The translations under genes were made by a program, and so were the position numbers. From an uncultured Ectothiorhodospiraceae bacterium (lineage in GTDB: Bacteria; Pseudomonadota; Gammaproteobacteria; CAMYNG01): a DNA stretch of 38,132 bases. Position 1 is the stretch's first letter. Each line of letters begins with the position of its first letter. The notes beneath the pieces were generated by a model. That model was not told the origin of the DNA and did no database searches. It saw only the letters and a program-made list of their open reading frames with translations. Positions 26,970-35,858 of the stretch are shown here, piece by piece. The stretch is from NCBI GenBank assembly GCA_947259765.1, contig CAMYNG010000004.1, forward strand, positions 1-38,132, read 5' to 3'.

Positions 26970-27846
26970 AGCACAAATTGCCGATCAGGCGTCGGGACTG
27001 CGGCGTATCGCCCAGCCGAAACCCGTGCGTGTAGTGGCAGTCACCAGTGGTAAAGGTGGCGTTGGCAAAACGAATGTCTCGGTCAATCTGGCCATGGCCA
27101 TGGCCAATGCCGGCAAGGACGTACTGGTTATGGATGCCGATTTGGGTCTGGCCAATATTGATGTCATGTTGGGCATACAACCGGCGGCGAATTTGCACGA
27201 TGTCATCTCCGGCAAAGCGACACTTGAAGAGGTGATCGTCGAGGGTCCGGCAGGAATCAAAATAATTCCCGCCGCCTCAGGAATTCAGAACATGGCGGAA
27301 CTGACACCTGCACAACATGCGGGTGTCATTCACGCCTTTAGTGAGCTAAGTTTTAATGTGGATGTGTTGCTGGTGGATACGGCAGCCGGTATCGCCGATA
27401 GTGTGGTGAGCTTTAGCCGTGCCGCGCAGGACGTTATTGTAGTCGTTTGCGATGAACCGGCTTCCATTACCGATGCCTACGCGCTTATTAAACTTTTAAA
27501 CCGTGAGTACGGTGTGTTCCGTTTTCGTGTCCTGGCCAATATGGCCGGCAGTGCCCAGGAGGCACGTGAAGTCTACGAAAAGATCACCAAGGTTACGGAT
27601 CGCTTTCTCGATGTCGCACTGGATTATATGGGTCACGTCCCGCGTGACGACTATCTGATTAAGGCCGTGCGCAAGCAGCGTGCGGTTGTGGAAGCCTTCC
27701 CGCGCAGTCGGGCTGCTACCGCGTTTCGTAACCTTGCGGAACGCGTGGAAAAGTGGCCGATTCCACGCGCGGCAGGTGGCCATCTGGAATTTTTTGTAGA
27801 GCGTTTGGTTCAAGGAAATCTGCACGATGCGGAGGTGATGCCATGA
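26956..27846 (+). CDS. fleN: Flagellar number regulator FleN (FlhG)
   Basis: The 296-residue MinD/ParA-type ATPase limits flagellar number by antagonising FlhF and, in pseudomonads, the activator FleQ. The N-terminal ADQASGLRR is the DQxxGLR motif that stimulates FlhF GTPase activity. The deviant Walker A is SGKGGVGKTN, followed by MDADLGLAN and VDTAAG. The C-terminus carries an amphipathic membrane-targeting stretch. Starts are ATG 26956 or ATG 26962. It overlaps both flhF and fliA. Confidence 0.95.
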   Translation: MLMPEAQIADQASGLRRIAQPKPVRVVAVTSGKGGVGKTNVSVNLAMAMANAGKDVLVMDADLGLANIDVMLGIQPAANLHDVISGKATLEEVIVEGPAGIKIIPAASGIQNMAELTPAQHAGVIHAFSELSFNVDVLLVDTAAGIADSVVSFSRAAQDVIVVVCDEPASITDAYALIKLLNREYGVFRFRVLANMAGSAQEAREVYEKITKVTDRFLDVALDYMGHVPRDDYLIKAVRKQRAVVEAFPRSRAATAFRNLAERVEKWPIPRAAGGHLEFFVERLVQGNLHDAEVMP

Positions 27847-28583
27847 GTGGACTTGCAATGTATGCAGCGGTTCAAACGGCTGGTTATGACGACGTGGTGG
27901 CTCAACATGCACCATTGGTGAAACGAATTGCCTGTCACTTGATTAACAAGTTGCCAGCCAGTGTTCAACTTGAGGATTTGATTCAGGCCGGAATGATCGG
28001 TTTGTTGGAGGCCTCGCGAAACTACGATGAAACCCAGGGTGCGAGTTTTGAGACCTATGCGGGTATTCGTATTCGCGGCTCCATGCTGGATGAGATTCGT
28101 AAAAACGACTGGGCACCACGCTCAGTACACCGCAAGGCGCGGATGGTGGCCGAGGCGGTACGCGAAATTGAGCATGAGCAGGGGCGCGATGCGCGTGACT
28201 ATGAAATCGCCGAAGCCCTGGGCCTGAAGTTGCGGGATTACCATGCAATTTTACAGGACTCCAGTAGCAACAAGATCCTCAGCTTTGAAGACATGGGCAC
28301 AGGTGAAGATTCCATGCTGGATAACATGTCTGACAACGCCCCGGGAATTCTTGATGGCCTGCAGCACGCAGACCTGCGTCGCCTGGTTACCGAAGCCATT
28401 GCCGGCCTGCCGGATCGTGAGCGCTTGGTAATGGCCCTCTATTACGACGAAGAACTGAATCTGCGCGAAATTGGCGCGGTCATGGGCGTGAGCGAATCCC
28501 GCGTAAGCCAAATCCACAGTCAGGCGGTCTTTCGTCTGCAGGCGAGGATGGGTGAGCGGGCCGAAATTGTTGATGTCGTATAA
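27843..28583 (+). CDS. fliA: Flagellar sigma factor FliA (sigma-28)
   Basis: The start is ATG 27843, overlapping the fleN stop by 4 bases; a longer frame from 27753 lies inside fleN and is rejected. The 246-residue product has region 2 (QLEDLIQAGMIGLLEASRNY and FETYAGIRIRGSMLDEIRKN), region 3 and region 4 with the helix-turn-helix LREIGAVMGVSESRVSQIHS. It transcribes late flagellar and chemotaxis genes; candidate targets in this window are the promoters at 12433-12460 and 28829-28855. It is the last gene of the sigma-54 operon. Confidence 0.96.
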   Translation: MSGLAMYAAVQTAGYDDVVAQHAPLVKRIACHLINKLPASVQLEDLIQAGMIGLLEASRNYDETQGASFETYAGIRIRGSMLDEIRKNDWAPRSVHRKARMVAEAVREIEHEQGRDARDYEIAEALGLKLRDYHAILQDSSSNKILSFEDMGTGEDSMLDNMSDNAPGILDGLQHADLRRLVTEAIAGLPDRERLVMALYYDEELNLREIGAVMGVSESRVSQIHSQAVFRLQARMGERAEIVDVV

Positions 28584-28602
28584 TTCACTTGTTTGAGGCT
28601 GA

Positions 28603-28636
28603 CGCCAAAACTGCATATACGGTGGCAGTTTTGGCG
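28603..28636 (+). terminator. 12-bp hairpin after fliA
   Basis: CGCCAAAACTGC (28603-28614) pairs perfectly with GCAGTTTTGGCG (28625-28636) across a 10-base loop, 20 bases after the fliA stop. No T-tract follows, so termination would depend on other factors. It may mark the end of the fliL-fliA operon. Confidence 0.5.
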
Positions 28637-28828
28637 GGGCTGCATTGGTGCATGACTCCGCGTGCACCGGTGCTCGGTCCGCGCATAAAATTCGCGGGAA
28701 ACCGTGCCGGTACCACGCCGAACAAACCCTGATCTCATTCCACAGATTTTCTACTGGAACCCGTTTTTCCAGTTTCTCTAACCGCAACCCAGCGGCGTTT
28801 GCCTCTTCCACGACTACGGTTCGATCTC
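28637..28828. other. Spacer between fliA and cheY promoter
   Basis: No gene is supported here. Several open frames cross it, but none has a ribosome binding site or recognisable product, and the frame continuing into cheY starts upstream of that gene's promoter. The whole fliA-cheY gap is 369 bases. Confidence 0.5.
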
Positions 28829-28855
28829 TTAAGTGTTCCCTTGCTGTGCCGATAT
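28829..28855 (+). promoter_or_regulatory. Sigma-28 (FliA) promoter of the chemotaxis operon
   Basis: TTAAGTGT (28829-28836), an 11-base spacer and GCCGATAT (28848-28855) fit the FliA consensus TAAAGTTT-N11-GCCGATAA; the -10 matches 7 of 8 bases. It lies about 97 bases upstream of the cheY start and would drive cheY and the genes after it. Confidence 0.85.
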
Positions 28856-28952
28856 ATCTTCAGGACAGCAGCCTGGACCCGCGTCTGCGCCCGCAAAGTA
28901 CGGGGGGGGTCATACGGCTGATGAGGAACCGGTGAACAACTGGAGGGAAAAC

Positions 28953-29339
28953 GTGGACAAAAATATGAAGATCCTCATCGTGGATGATTTTTCCACCATG
29001 CGACGCATCATCAAAAACCTGTTACGTGATCTGGGCTTTACTAATACCCAGGAAGCGGACGATGGCGTCACGGCGTTGCCGATGCTACAGGCGGGTGATT
29101 TCGACTTTCTTGTGACCGATTGGAATATGCCCGGTATGCAGGGGATCGATTTACTCAAGGCCGTGCGTGCCGATGCCAAGCTGAAAGAAATGCCCGTTTT
29201 GATGGTGACTGCCGAACAAAAGCGTGAGCAGATTGTGGAGGCCGCGCAGGCGGGAGTTAATGGTTATATCGTCAAGCCGTTTACTGCACAAACGCTGAAA
29301 GAAAAGATCGACAAGATCTTTGAACGCATTGAAGCCTAG
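28953..29339 (+). CDS. cheY: Chemotaxis response regulator CheY
   Basis: The start is GTG 28953, preceded by GGAGGG at 5 bases; ATG 28965 (MKILIVDD) is an alternative. The 128-residue single receiver domain has the acidic pair Asp11-Asp12, phospho-acceptor Asp56 ([11 protein letters not shown]), the Thr/Ser of MVTAEQ and Lys in VKPFTAQTL. Phospho-CheY binds the FliM N-peptide to reverse rotation. It is the first gene of the sigma-28 operon; cheZ follows 23 bases on. Confidence 0.97.
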   Translation: MDKNMKILIVDDFSTMRRIIKNLLRDLGFTNTQEADDGVTALPMLQAGDFDFLVTDWNMPGMQGIDLLKAVRADAKLKEMPVLMVTAEQKREQIVEAAQAGVNGYIVKPFTAQTLKEKIDKIFERIEA

Positions 29340-29362
29340 GCGAAGCACGGAGAACGCGCAGT

Positions 29363-30121
29363 ATGGACTCTAGTAACGTTATATCCGAGCAGAATCTCGC
29401 TACAACCCGTGAATTGCTCGCTGAGATGGAAGCGGGCGATGAGTCAAAGGCACGTCAAAGTCTTGAGACTTTGGTCCGATCCGGCGAGTCAAAGTTGTAT
29501 CAGGAACTGGGCAAGCTCACGCGCGATCTACACGATGCCCTTAACAGCTTTCGTCTGGACGCACGTATTTCAGATATCGCCGCCAAGGAAATTCCGGATG
29601 CGCGCGAACGACTGAACTATGTGATCTCCATGACCGACAAGGCGGCCAATACGACCTTGAACGCGGTTGAAGAATCGATGCCTATGTGCGAAAGCCTGGA
29701 GAACCAGGCGGGTGAGCTACAAGAACAGTGGCAGCAATTTGTACAACGTAAGCTTGGTGCCAATGAGTTTCGCGAACTTAGTCAGCGCCTGGGAGATTTC
29801 CTCCAGGAAAGCGCTGATTCTTCAAGAAAAATCAGAGGCAATTTTAACGATGTACTTATGGCTCAGGACTTTCAGGATCTGACTGGCCAGATTATTAAGA
29901 AAGTTATTACCCTGGTTGAAGAAGTTGAAGGTAATTTAGTCAATCTAGTCAAACTATCAGGTGAGCAAGCGGCTCCTGAGCAGGAAAAGGAAAAATCTGA
30001 GGAAGAAAAACGACAGGAAGCCATTGCAGGGCAGGGACCGGTAGTGCCGGGCGTTGATTCCGGCGAAGTGCTCTCTGGGCAGGACGATGTCGACGATCTT
30101 CTGTCGAGTCTGGGTTTTTAG
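29363..30121 (+). CDS. cheZ: CheY phosphatase CheZ
   Basis: The 252-residue helical protein dephosphorylates CheY. The catalytic segment is FQDLTGQ, with Asp172 and Gln176 corresponding to the E. coli Asp143 and Gln147. A long coiled coil precedes it. The C-terminal peptide DDVDDLLSSLGF is the CheY-tethering helix, separated by a charged, probably disordered linker. The presence of cheZ is typical of gammaproteobacteria and relatives. Confidence 0.96.
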   Translation: MDSSNVISEQNLATTRELLAEMEAGDESKARQSLETLVRSGESKLYQELGKLTRDLHDALNSFRLDARISDIAAKEIPDARERLNYVISMTDKAANTTLNAVEESMPMCESLENQAGELQEQWQQFVQRKLGANEFRELSQRLGDFLQESADSSRKIRGNFNDVLMAQDFQDLTGQIIKKVITLVEEVEGNLVNLVKLSGEQAAPEQEKEKSEEEKRQEAIAGQGPVVPGVDSGEVLSGQDDVDDLLSSLGF

Positions 30122-30148
30122 TCAAGCAACCAAAAGCAGGCGTTCAAA

Positions 30149-32383
30149 GTGGACGACGAACTATTACAAGACTTTCTAGTTGAGGCTGGCGAAATCCTCG
30201 AGCTGCTCAATGAGCAGTTGGTCGATCTGGAGCAGAGCCCGGATGACATTGAGCTACTTAACGCGGTGTTCCGTGGTTTTCACACTATTAAGGGTGGCGC
30301 GGGATTCCTGAACATTGAGGCGATGGTGGTAGTTTGTCACCGCGCAGAAGATATTTTTAACCTGTTGCGCAACGGCGAGCGAAGTGTTGATGCGGCGCTC
30401 ATGGACACCATGTTACCGGTACTGGATGTGCTCAACGCTCAATTTGACGCGCTACGTTCCGGAGATGAGCCGCAAGCCGCGGAACCGGAGTTAATCAAGA
30501 GTCTGGAGCGCGTTATTGCCGGTGAAGCTGCCGCTGCCCCCGCCCCCGTTGTAGAAGAAAGCAGTAGCCCGGTTGCCGAACAAGCGGCTGTTGAAAACGG
30601 GAGCGACGACACAGCAGCTGCCGATGACGAAATAACCGATGAAGAGTTTGAAGCACTGTTGGATGCATTGGAAAAACCGGGTGAACAAACACCCGCCAGT
30701 GAAAAAGCACCCGACGTGGCAAAACCTGCTGCCAATGTAGCCGCGGGTGACGAAATTACTGACGATGAATTCGAAGCCCTGCTTGATGACCTGCATGGTA
30801 AAGGCAGTTTTTCAAGTGCGCCGGCAGAAGCGGCAAATCCTTCTGATTCCGGCGCTGAGAAAGAAACGGACAAGGCTGAGAACAAGCCAGCTGCGCCTGT
30901 TGCGGGTGGCGGTTCCGGTGGCGGTAATGATGAAATAACCGACGATGAGTTCGAAGCCCTGCTGGATGACCTGCACGGCGAGGGCAAATTCTCCACCGAA
31001 CAGGCATCACCCGGTCAACCTGATGCTGGGACGAAAAAACCGGCATCGAAACCAGCAACTAAGTCGGCGTCCGCTGCCAAGAAGAAACCGGCTGCTGAAG
31101 CTAAACCCGCAGCCAAACCGAAGCCCGCCGCCAAACCAAAAACAGACGATGACAAGGCAGCTGCCAGCACAGATAAAACAGCCGCCGCTAAAGATAAATC
31201 ATCAGCCTCACAGGCAGAAGCCACGGTGCGTGTTGACACCAGCAGACTTGACGACATCATGAATCTGGTGGGTGAATTGGTGCTGGCGCGCAATCGTATT
31301 TCCCGACTGGGTACTGACGCGCAAAATGAAGAAATGGCCAAGGCCGTCGCGAATCTGGACGTGGTCACTGCCGATTTGCAGCTGTCGGTTATGAAAACCC
31401 GCATGCAGCCGGTTAAAAAGGTGTTTGGCCGGTTCCCGCGCGTAGTGCGCGATATGGCGCGCACCCTTAAAAAAGAGATCAAACTGGAGATGCAGGGCGA
31501 GGAGACGGATCTGGACAAAAACCTTGTCGAGGCACTCGCCGATCCGCTCGTGCATCTGGTACGTAACTCGGTGGACCATGGTATCGAAATGCCGGATGAA
31601 CGGGTCAAGGCCGGCAAGCCGCGCGCCGGAACCGTTATTCTGGCCGCCGAGCAGGAAGGCGACCACATCCTGCTGACAATTGAAGACGACGGCAAGGGAA
31701 TGGACCCCAACGTACTGCGTAAGATTGCAGTGGAAAAGGGGCTGATGGATAGTGAGGCTGCCAAACGCCTGGACGATCGTGATTGCTACTCGCTGATTTT
31801 CATGCCGGGTTTTTCCACCAAAAGTGAGATCTCCGATATTTCCGGACGCGGTGTAGGCATGGACGTCGTCAAGACGCGCATCTCGCAACTCAACGGAACG
31901 GTAGAAATCGATTCCGTAATGGGCAAGGGTACCCGTCTAAGCATCAAGGTACCGTTAACCCTGGCGATTATGCCAACGTTAATGGTGCGGCTTAACGACC
32001 AGTTATTTGCACTACCGTTGGTTAACGTAAATGAGATTTTCCATCTGGATCTGACTAAGACCAATATCGTGGATGGTCAAATGGTGGTGCTGGTGCGTGA
32101 ACGTACCTTGCCCTTGTTCTATTTAAACCGCTGGCTGGTTAAACAACAGGCCAACGCGGAACTACCGCGCGAAGGCCACGTGGTAGTCGTTCATATCGGC
32201 ACACAACGTGTTGGACTTGTCGTGGATGAACTGATTGGTCAGGAAGAGGTGGTTATTAAGCCACTTGGCGCCATGTTACAGGGCACGCAGGGACTAGCCG
32301 GTGCGACCATCACGGGTGAAGGTGGTATCGCCATCATTCTGGATTTGCCGGGATTAATGCGGTCCTACGCTCGGCGCTTTTAA
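30149..32383 (+). CDS. cheA: Chemotaxis histidine kinase CheA
   Basis: The 744-residue kinase starts with GTG 30149. P1 carries the phosphorylated His45 in FHTIKGGAGF. From about 135 to 345 there is no obvious globular P2 domain: instead a low-complexity region holds three copies of an ITD[DE]EFEALLD motif (starting at residues 160, 201 and 261) and a Lys/Ala/Pro-rich linker. P3 begins at VRVDTSRLDDIMNLVGELV. P4 has the N-box HLVRNSVDHGIE, DDGKGMD and GRGVGMDVV. P5, the CheW-like regulatory domain, ends the protein. The motif resembles the CheY-docking peptide of FliM. It is in operon with cheZ and cheB. Confidence 0.96.
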   Translation: MDDELLQDFLVEAGEILELLNEQLVDLEQSPDDIELLNAVFRGFHTIKGGAGFLNIEAMVVVCHRAEDIFNLLRNGERSVDAALMDTMLPVLDVLNAQFDALRSGDEPQAAEPELIKSLERVIAGEAAAAPAPVVEESSSPVAEQAAVENGSDDTAAADDEITDEEFEALLDALEKPGEQTPASEKAPDVAKPAANVAAGDEITDDEFEALLDDLHGKGSFSSAPAEAANPSDSGAEKETDKAENKPAAPVAGGGSGGGNDEITDDEFEALLDDLHGEGKFSTEQASPGQPDAGTKKPASKPATKSASAAKKKPAAEAKPAAKPKPAAKPKTDDDKAAASTDKTAAAKDKSSASQAEATVRVDTSRLDDIMNLVGELVLARNRISRLGTDAQNEEMAKAVANLDVVTADLQLSVMKTRMQPVKKVFGRFPRVVRDMARTLKKEIKLEMQGEETDLDKNLVEALADPLVHLVRNSVDHGIEMPDERVKAGKPRAGTVILAAEQEGDHILLTIEDDGKGMDPNVLRKIAVEKGLMDSEAAKRLDDRDCYSLIFMPGFSTKSEISDISGRGVGMDVVKTRISQLNGTVEIDSVMGKGTRLSIKVPLTLAIMPTLMVRLNDQLFALPLVNVNEIFHLDLTKTNIVDGQMVVLVRERTLPLFYLNRWLVKQQANAELPREGHVVVVHIGTQRVGLVVDELIGQEEVVIKPLGAMLQGTQGLAGATITGEGGIAIILDLPGLMRSYARRF
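30626..30991 (+). repeat. Three repeated linker motifs within cheA
   Basis: Copies begin at 30626, 30749 and 30929. The second and third are almost identical in protein (ITDDEFEALLDDLHG then GKG or GEG) and close at DNA level, with silent changes; the first is diverged after EALLDAL. The spacing between copies is 41 and 60 codons. This suggests internal duplication of a short linear motif under protein-level selection. Confidence 0.85.
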
Positions 32384-32439
32384 ATAGACATCAACGTGTT
32401 TCAACGGACGTTGCTGTAACGAATAATGGAGTTTTTTAG

Positions 32440-33501
32440 ATGACAGTACGCGTGTTGGTTGTTGATGACTCAGGTTTCTTTCGCCGGCGGGTGACGGAAA
32501 TGCTCAACGCCGATCCGGCGTTGGAAGTCATTGATGCCGCCGAGAACGGAAAGATCGCCATCGAGAAAGCACTGGAATTGAAACCGGATGTGATCACTAT
32601 GGATATTGAGATGCCGGTCATGGACGGAATCACCGCAGTACGCGAAATCATGGCTAAGCGTCCCACGCCAATTGTCATGTTCTCATCACTCACAACCGAC
32701 GGCGCCAAAGCTACACTCGATGCGCTTGATGCCGGTGCGGTAGATTTTCTCCCTAAACGTTTTGAAGACATTTCCAAGGACCGTGACGAAGCGAAGCGTG
32801 TGTTATGCGAACGCGTACGTGACGTGGGTCGCAAGCGGGCGGTGCGAGCTGCACCTGTTACAACTGCAGCACGGCCGCGAACAATATCCCGGCCGGCTAC
32901 ATCAGTCGTCACGCCTTCGCGATCGAAGGGCGATATCAAACTTGTCGCAATCGGTACCTCCACGGGTGGTCCGGTGGCATTGCAACAGGTGCTCACTGTA
33001 TTACCGGCGAATTTTCCGGTACCGATTCTGCTAGTTCAGCATATGCCGGGAACCTTTACGCCCGCCTTTGCCAAGCGCCTGGATCAACTGTGTGCCATCA
33101 ACATACGTCATACAGAAGATGGTGACGAGCTGGTGCCCGGCACCGCATTTCTCGCTCCCGGTGGTCGACAGATGATGGTGGAAAAGTCCACGGCGGGAAA
33201 GTCTGTGCTTCGTATCAAGGACAGCGAGCCGGGACAAACCTTTCATCCATCCGTGGATACGACGTTCGAATCCGTTAGTCGGGTTTTTCCCAACTCTACA
33301 CTTGCCATAATTTTAACCGGCATGGGCGCCGACGGCTGCAAGGGTGCACAACAACTCAAGCAAAAAGGCTCGTTGGTGTGGGCACAGGATGAAGCTACCA
33401 GTGTCGTCTATGGTATGCCGGCAGCAGTAGCGGAAGCGGGTATCACCGAACGAATACTGGGCCTTAACGATATTGGCCCCACTCTCGCACAGCGGGTTTG
33501 A
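32440..33501 (+). CDS. cheB: Chemoreceptor glutamate methylesterase CheB
   Basis: The 353-residue response regulator removes methyl groups from chemoreceptors. The receiver has Asp9-Asp10 and phospho-acceptor Asp55 (TMDIEMPVMDG). After a linker (about 130-165) comes the methylesterase domain with catalytic Ser174 in GTSTGGP, the histidine of LVQHMPGTFT and the aspartate of LTGMGADG. The ATG is preceded by ATGGAG. No cheR is in the window, so it must lie elsewhere. Confidence 0.96.
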   Translation: MTVRVLVVDDSGFFRRRVTEMLNADPALEVIDAAENGKIAIEKALELKPDVITMDIEMPVMDGITAVREIMAKRPTPIVMFSSLTTDGAKATLDALDAGAVDFLPKRFEDISKDRDEAKRVLCERVRDVGRKRAVRAAPVTTAARPRTISRPATSVVTPSRSKGDIKLVAIGTSTGGPVALQQVLTVLPANFPVPILLVQHMPGTFTPAFAKRLDQLCAINIRHTEDGDELVPGTAFLAPGGRQMMVEKSTAGKSVLRIKDSEPGQTFHPSVDTTFESVSRVFPNSTLAIILTGMGADGCKGAQQLKQKGSLVWAQDEATSVVYGMPAAVAEAGITERILGLNDIGPTLAQRV

Positions 33502-33504
33502 TTC

Positions 33505-34245
33505 ATGGACATTTTAAGTGTCGTCGGTCTGCTGTTTGGACTGCTGGCCATTTTACTGGGTCAGTATCTCGAAGGCGGGCACGCCGGAACACTGATCAAT
33601 GGACCGGCGATGCTCATCGTCATCGGCGGCACCGTTGGCGCGGTTATGGTGCAGTCACCCATGGCTGTTTTTATGCGTTCTATTCGAATTTTCTCCTGGG
33701 CGTTCTTTCCGCCCAAGGTTAATGCCAAGCAAACCATAGATAAAATTGTCGGTTGGAGTTCTATCGCGCGTAAGGAAGGCCTGCTGGGTCTGGAGAGCAT
33801 TGAGGAAGATGAAAAAGACCCGTTTGCGCGCAAAGGTCTGCAGTTACTTATCGACGGCAGCGAACCTGAATCTATTCGACAAATACTGGATGTTGACATC
33901 GGCACGCGTGAGAACTTTGATCTGCAGGCAGCCAAGGTCTACGAAAGCATGGGTGGTTACAGCCCGACCATCGGCATCATCGGTGCGGTCATGGGACTGA
34001 TCCACGTGATGGGGAATTTGTCTGACCCCAGTCGCTTAGGCAGCGGCATTGCGGTGGCCTTTGTTGCAACGATTTATGGTGTCGGCGCCGCGAACCTGTT
34101 GTTTCTGCCACTCGCTACCAAACTGCGTAACCTGGTGCATGAAGATACCCAGTATCGTGACATGATCGTCGAAGGTGTGGCCTCCATTGCCGAAGGGGAA
34201 AATCCGCGCAATATTGAAACCAAGCTAATGGGTTATCTCCGTTAG
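33505..34245 (+). CDS. motC: Flagellar stator protein MotC
   Basis: The 246-residue MotA paralogue is of the shorter MotC/MotP class. It has four membrane segments (about 5-20, 30-50, 150-170 and 180-200). The rotor-contact loop is ARKEGLLGLESIEEDEKDPF, and the channel region is GGYSPTIGIIGAVMGLIHVM with a second proline in LFLPLATKLR. It starts 3 bases after the cheB stop and forms the second stator with MotD, as in pseudomonads. Confidence 0.95.
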   Translation: MDILSVVGLLFGLLAILLGQYLEGGHAGTLINGPAMLIVIGGTVGAVMVQSPMAVFMRSIRIFSWAFFPPKVNAKQTIDKIVGWSSIARKEGLLGLESIEEDEKDPFARKGLQLLIDGSEPESIRQILDVDIGTRENFDLQAAKVYESMGGYSPTIGIIGAVMGLIHVMGNLSDPSRLGSGIAVAFVATIYGVGAANLLFLPLATKLRNLVHEDTQYRDMIVEGVASIAEGENPRNIETKLMGYLR

Positions 34246-34257
34246 GATGAATTGCAA

Positions 34258-35055
34258 ATGGCGCGCAGAAAACGACAGGAAACCCACGAAAACCATGAAC
34301 GCTGGTTGGTCTCCTATGCTGATTTCATTACCTTGCTATTCGCATTCTTTGTGGTGATGTATTCCATCTCGTCAGTTAATGAAGGCAAGTACCGCGTGTT
34401 GTCGGACACGCTGGTATCGGCATTTCGTACACCGCCAAAATCCCCCACACCCATCAGCATCGGTGAAACCTCGTCCGCGCCCAGAGCTATCGATCGCAGT
34501 ACGACGCCCAGTCAAATCAAGTTGACTCCGGCAACCTCAACATCGGCAGCGGAAGGCATGAAGCGTATTTCCACAAAGGTGGAAGCATCGCTGCACGGAT
34601 TGATTGCCCAGGATCTGGTCAAGGTCACGCGGAACAAGTTATGGGTTAAGGTTGAAATGGACACCAGCATGCTGTTTGGCAGTGGTAGCGCACGCCTGCA
34701 GTCCCAGGCTCGCTTGCCGCTTGAAGAGCTCGCACTAGAACTCAGTCAACTGCCGAACCACGTTGAAATAGAAGGCCATACCGACAACAGGCCGATTAAA
34801 ACCGCAGCTTTTCGGTCCAACTGGGAACTGTCCGCAGCCCGCGCCGCCAGTGTGGTGCATCTTTTTTCAGAAACCGGTGTGGCACCTGAGCGCATGGCCG
34901 CCATAGGTTTCGGTCAACACCGACCGCTCGATACAAACGATACACCCGCCGGTCGCAGCCGCAACCGGCGGGTGGTGATTGTCATTCTGGCAAACAAGGA
35001 TGCGCGGCGCATGATGGAAATCGATCCAACCGGGCAGGAATCCGGTCAAGAGTAA
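34258..35055 (+). CDS. motD: Flagellar stator protein MotD
   Basis: I choose ATG 34258 (MARRKRQETHENHERW), preceded by AGGA; a TTG two codons upstream is an alternative. The 265-residue protein has one membrane segment with the proton-site Asp22 in SYADFITLLFAFFVVMYS. A Ser/Thr/Pro linker and an OmpA-like peptidoglycan-binding domain follow (EIEGHTDNRPIKT, NWELSAARAASVVH and NRRVVIVIL). It pairs with MotC. parA begins 6 bases after it. Confidence 0.95.
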   Translation: MARRKRQETHENHERWLVSYADFITLLFAFFVVMYSISSVNEGKYRVLSDTLVSAFRTPPKSPTPISIGETSSAPRAIDRSTTPSQIKLTPATSTSAAEGMKRISTKVEASLHGLIAQDLVKVTRNKLWVKVEMDTSMLFGSGSARLQSQARLPLEELALELSQLPNHVEIEGHTDNRPIKTAAFRSNWELSAARAASVVHLFSETGVAPERMAAIGFGQHRPLDTNDTPAGRSRNRRVVIVILANKDARRMMEIDPTGQESGQE

Positions 35056-35061
35056 AATGCG

Positions 35062-35856
35062 ATGAAAGTCTGGGCAGTGGCAAATCAAAAAGGCGGCGTG
35101 GGTAAAACCACGTCAGCGGTGACGCTGGCCGGTCACTTGATCAAACGAAATAAACGCGTGCTGCTTGTTGACCTCGATCCACATGGCTCGATGACGGCGT
35201 ACTTCGGACACGATCCAGACAGCATCGATCCAAGTGTGTACGAGTTGTTTCAGAGCGATGGCTTTGATCCTGATTTGCAACGCCGCGTGATGTTGTCGAC
35301 TAAATACGAAGGCTTGCAATTATTACCGGCGTCTACCGCTTTGGCCACGTTGGATCGGCAATTGGGCACTAAGGAAGGCAAGGGGTTGGTTATTAAGCGC
35401 GCACTGGATTCGGTTGCTGATGATTTTGATTATGTCTTAATTGATTGTCCGCCACTATTGGGCATTCTGATGGTTAACGCACTGGCGGCGTGCACGCATT
35501 TGCTGGTACCGGTGCAGACAGAATTTCTTGCTCTTAAAGGATTGGAGCGCATGATGCGCACCCTGGAAATGATTATTAAAGCACGCAAGGGCGAGCTGGA
35601 CTACACCATCGTTCCAACCCTGTTCGATCGCCGTACCCGCGCATCGGTGCAGAGTCTGCGCATGTTACGAGAGCAGTACGGTAGCCACCTTTGGGACTCG
35701 GTAATTCCAGTGGACACCATGTTCCGTGAGGCCAGTCAACAAGGTGAGCCGTTGCCGTTGATGCAAGCCGAAACGCGCGGCGCGCTGGCCTATGCTGCAC
35801 TGTTGAGCCTGTTGTTGGGTGAACAGCAACATCCCCAACTGACGGTAGTGAAATAG
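35062..35856 (+). CDS. ParA-family ATPase of the chemotaxis operon (ParC-like)
   Basis: The 264-residue Walker ATPase has the deviant P-loop NQKGGVGKTTSAVTLAGH, the Walker A' DLDPHGS and the Walker B LIDCPPLLG. Homologues encoded in the same place in Vibrio (ParC) and Pseudomonas position chemoreceptor arrays at the pole and share them between daughter cells. No ParB is nearby, so chromosome partition is not its likely role. It is 2 bases ahead of the ParP-like gene. Confidence 0.9.
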   Translation: MKVWAVANQKGGVGKTTSAVTLAGHLIKRNKRVLLVDLDPHGSMTAYFGHDPDSIDPSVYELFQSDGFDPDLQRRVMLSTKYEGLQLLPASTALATLDRQLGTKEGKGLVIKRALDSVADDFDYVLIDCPPLLGILMVNALAACTHLLVPVQTEFLALKGLERMMRTLEMIIKARKGELDYTIVPTLFDRRTRASVQSLRMLREQYGSHLWDSVIPVDTMFREASQQGEPLPLMQAETRGALAYAALLSLLLGEQQHPQLTVVK

Positions 35857-35858
35857 CT

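Noticed and set aside
27753..27842. Longer N-terminus for fliA (and similarly 28833-28952 for cheY, 18046-18108 for fliL)
   Set aside because: These extensions overlap the upstream gene or the promoter, have no ribosome binding site, and do not match the families; internal starts with good sites give normal protein lengths.
30439..30996. 185-codon Ser-rich open frame antisense to the cheA linker
   Set aside because: The Ser/Ala-rich product is the complement of the Ala/Glu/Asp codons of the CheA linker repeats; no independent coding evidence.
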